DNA of 13,029 nt, from positions 1 to 13,029 of the forward strand of contig CAZMRA010000141.1 in assembly GCA_964568485.1 (NCBI GenBank), given 5' to 3'. This document shows, in pieces, positions 12,500 through 13,029 of this stretch. A model generated the notes under the pieces. That model saw nothing but the letters and a program-made list of their open reading frames with translations. It was not told the origin of the DNA and did no database searches. The translations under genes were made by a program, and so were the position numbers. The stretch comes from CFX5 sp964568485 (GTDB taxonomy: Bacteria; Chloroflexota; Anaerolineae; Caldilineales; Caldilineaceae). The first letter of the stretch is position 1; every line of letters starts with the position of its first letter.

Positions 12500-13029
12500 A
12501 CGAATCAAAATAGACTGCACAGATGCCCATTTTCACGAAGAGAGCAGATAGACAGGGCTAGAAAGGCTGAAATTCTTGAGGTTACGCAAGCTCCGATTGC
12601 AGATGCATGGTTGAGCGCCATTCCCCACGCATTTGGCAGGCACTGTGTCACGTGATTCTCAGCAACACAAACAAGGGTGGATTCAACTAGAACATAACCT
12701 ACTAAAGAATCGTGCAAAAATTAGAAATCCTTCACTCAATCCTTGAATACCACCCTTTCAGGGTCAGATTCGGTGCAGAATGTGCTAGAATCGTCAATTA
12801 AATCCTATAATTTGTGGCAGTTGGGTGAAGGATTTGTCCATTTTTTACGATTAACATAATGGTAAGGTCAATCATCTATTGGATGATCGATGATCAGCGC
12901 AAAACTTCTTGGGTTCTATCCTGAAATGCTGGGACCAACTGGCAGGATTAGATCCGGGTACCGCAAGCAGATTCAGGATAGGCTCTTCACAGTTTGTCTT
13001 GCTATCAGCAACTTATAAGCCGCAGTCTC
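12500..13029. other. noncoding region rich in inverted repeats, upstream of the DUF11-repeat gene
   Basis: No convincing gene is seen on either strand. Inverted repeats are AAGGGTGGATTCAA 12673-12686 with 12743-12757 (14 bp, one bulged base), AAATCCTTCAC 12725-12735 with 12825-12835 (11 bp), ATCATC 12871-12876 with 12882-12887, and CTATCCTGAA plus TGCT (12916-12930) with 12966-12981 (10+4 bp). A TCACGTGA palindrome lies at 12648-12655. TATAAT at 12806-12811 (plus strand) lacks a -35. On the minus strand TTGACC (12866-12871) with an 18-base gap to TAAAAA is a weak promoter candidate for the DUF11 gene. Confidence 0.5.

Noticed and set aside
12485..12520. GTG start at 12520 for the DUF11-repeat protein
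   Set aside because: The ATG at 12484 has AAAGGAAG 7 bases upstream and directly begins a good signal peptide; the extension would add a basic stretch with no ribosome site.
12505..12717. 70-codon minus-strand open frame upstream of the DUF11-repeat gene
   Set aside because: It overlaps the ribosome-site region of the real gene, has no ribosome site or family features, and contains many cysteines in no motif.
12859..12924. 21-codon ORF after TATAAT at 12806-12811
   Set aside because: Too short, no ribosome site, no -35 for the hexamer; more likely chance in an AT-rich region.
12916..12981. possible tRNA or small structured RNA gene
   Set aside because: The 10+4 bp stem does not match a 7-bp acceptor, and no anticodon arm or T-loop consensus is present; kept only as an inverted repeat.

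Overview
This window looks like chromosomal DNA from a Chloroflexota (Chloroflexales-like) bacterium. The evidence is a moderately GC-rich composition by eye, a cytochrome c maturation (Ccm, System I) operon with a CXXXY-type CcmE, a very large secreted DUF11-repeat protein ending in a short 'LP-V' tail, and DUF952, DUF2007 and DUF2085 genes around housekeeping rpsT. The phylum call rests on remembered gene neighbourhoods, not on a search.

Layout. Positions 1-96 hold a possible 3' end of an upstream gene. A DUF952 gene (97-486) follows, then a weak terminator-like hairpin and a DUF2007 gene (640-999) that may be leaderless. A hairpin-rich intergenic stretch (1000-1191) leads into a tightly packed ccm operon: ccmE (1192-1704), a membrane-anchored di-heme cytochrome c fused to beta domains and a cytoplasmic coiled coil (1754-3595), ccmA, ccmB, ccmC and a 48-residue ccmD-like gene (5825-5971). 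After a structured 133-bp gap comes a second coupled block: a CcdA-family thiol transporter (6105-7094), a glutaredoxin-like protein (7091-7366) and a DUF2085 membrane protein (7366-8049). rpsT (8276-8539) has its own strong promoter, a structured leader and a bidirectional terminator. Convergent to it on the minus strand is a 1260-residue extracellular protein of nine DUF11-type repeats (8702-12484). The last ~540 bases hold no convincing gene but several long inverted repeats.

How the genes work together. CcmABC(D) charge the heme chaperone CcmE with heme at the outer face of the membrane. CcdA carries reducing equivalents across the membrane, and the small glutaredoxin-like protein is a plausible cytoplasmic partner. 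CcmF, CcmG, CcmH and CcmI are not encoded here. The CXXXY CcmE fits the described System I variant that does without the heme-binding His of CcmE and CcmG/H.

The strongest oddity is the CcdA-family protein. The segment that is normally transmembrane helix 1, with the FLSPC motif, sits at its C-terminus, so the protein reads as a circular permutation with new ends in what is normally the cytoplasmic TM1-TM2 loop. The chimeric di-heme cytochrome inside the maturation operon is the second most interesting object.
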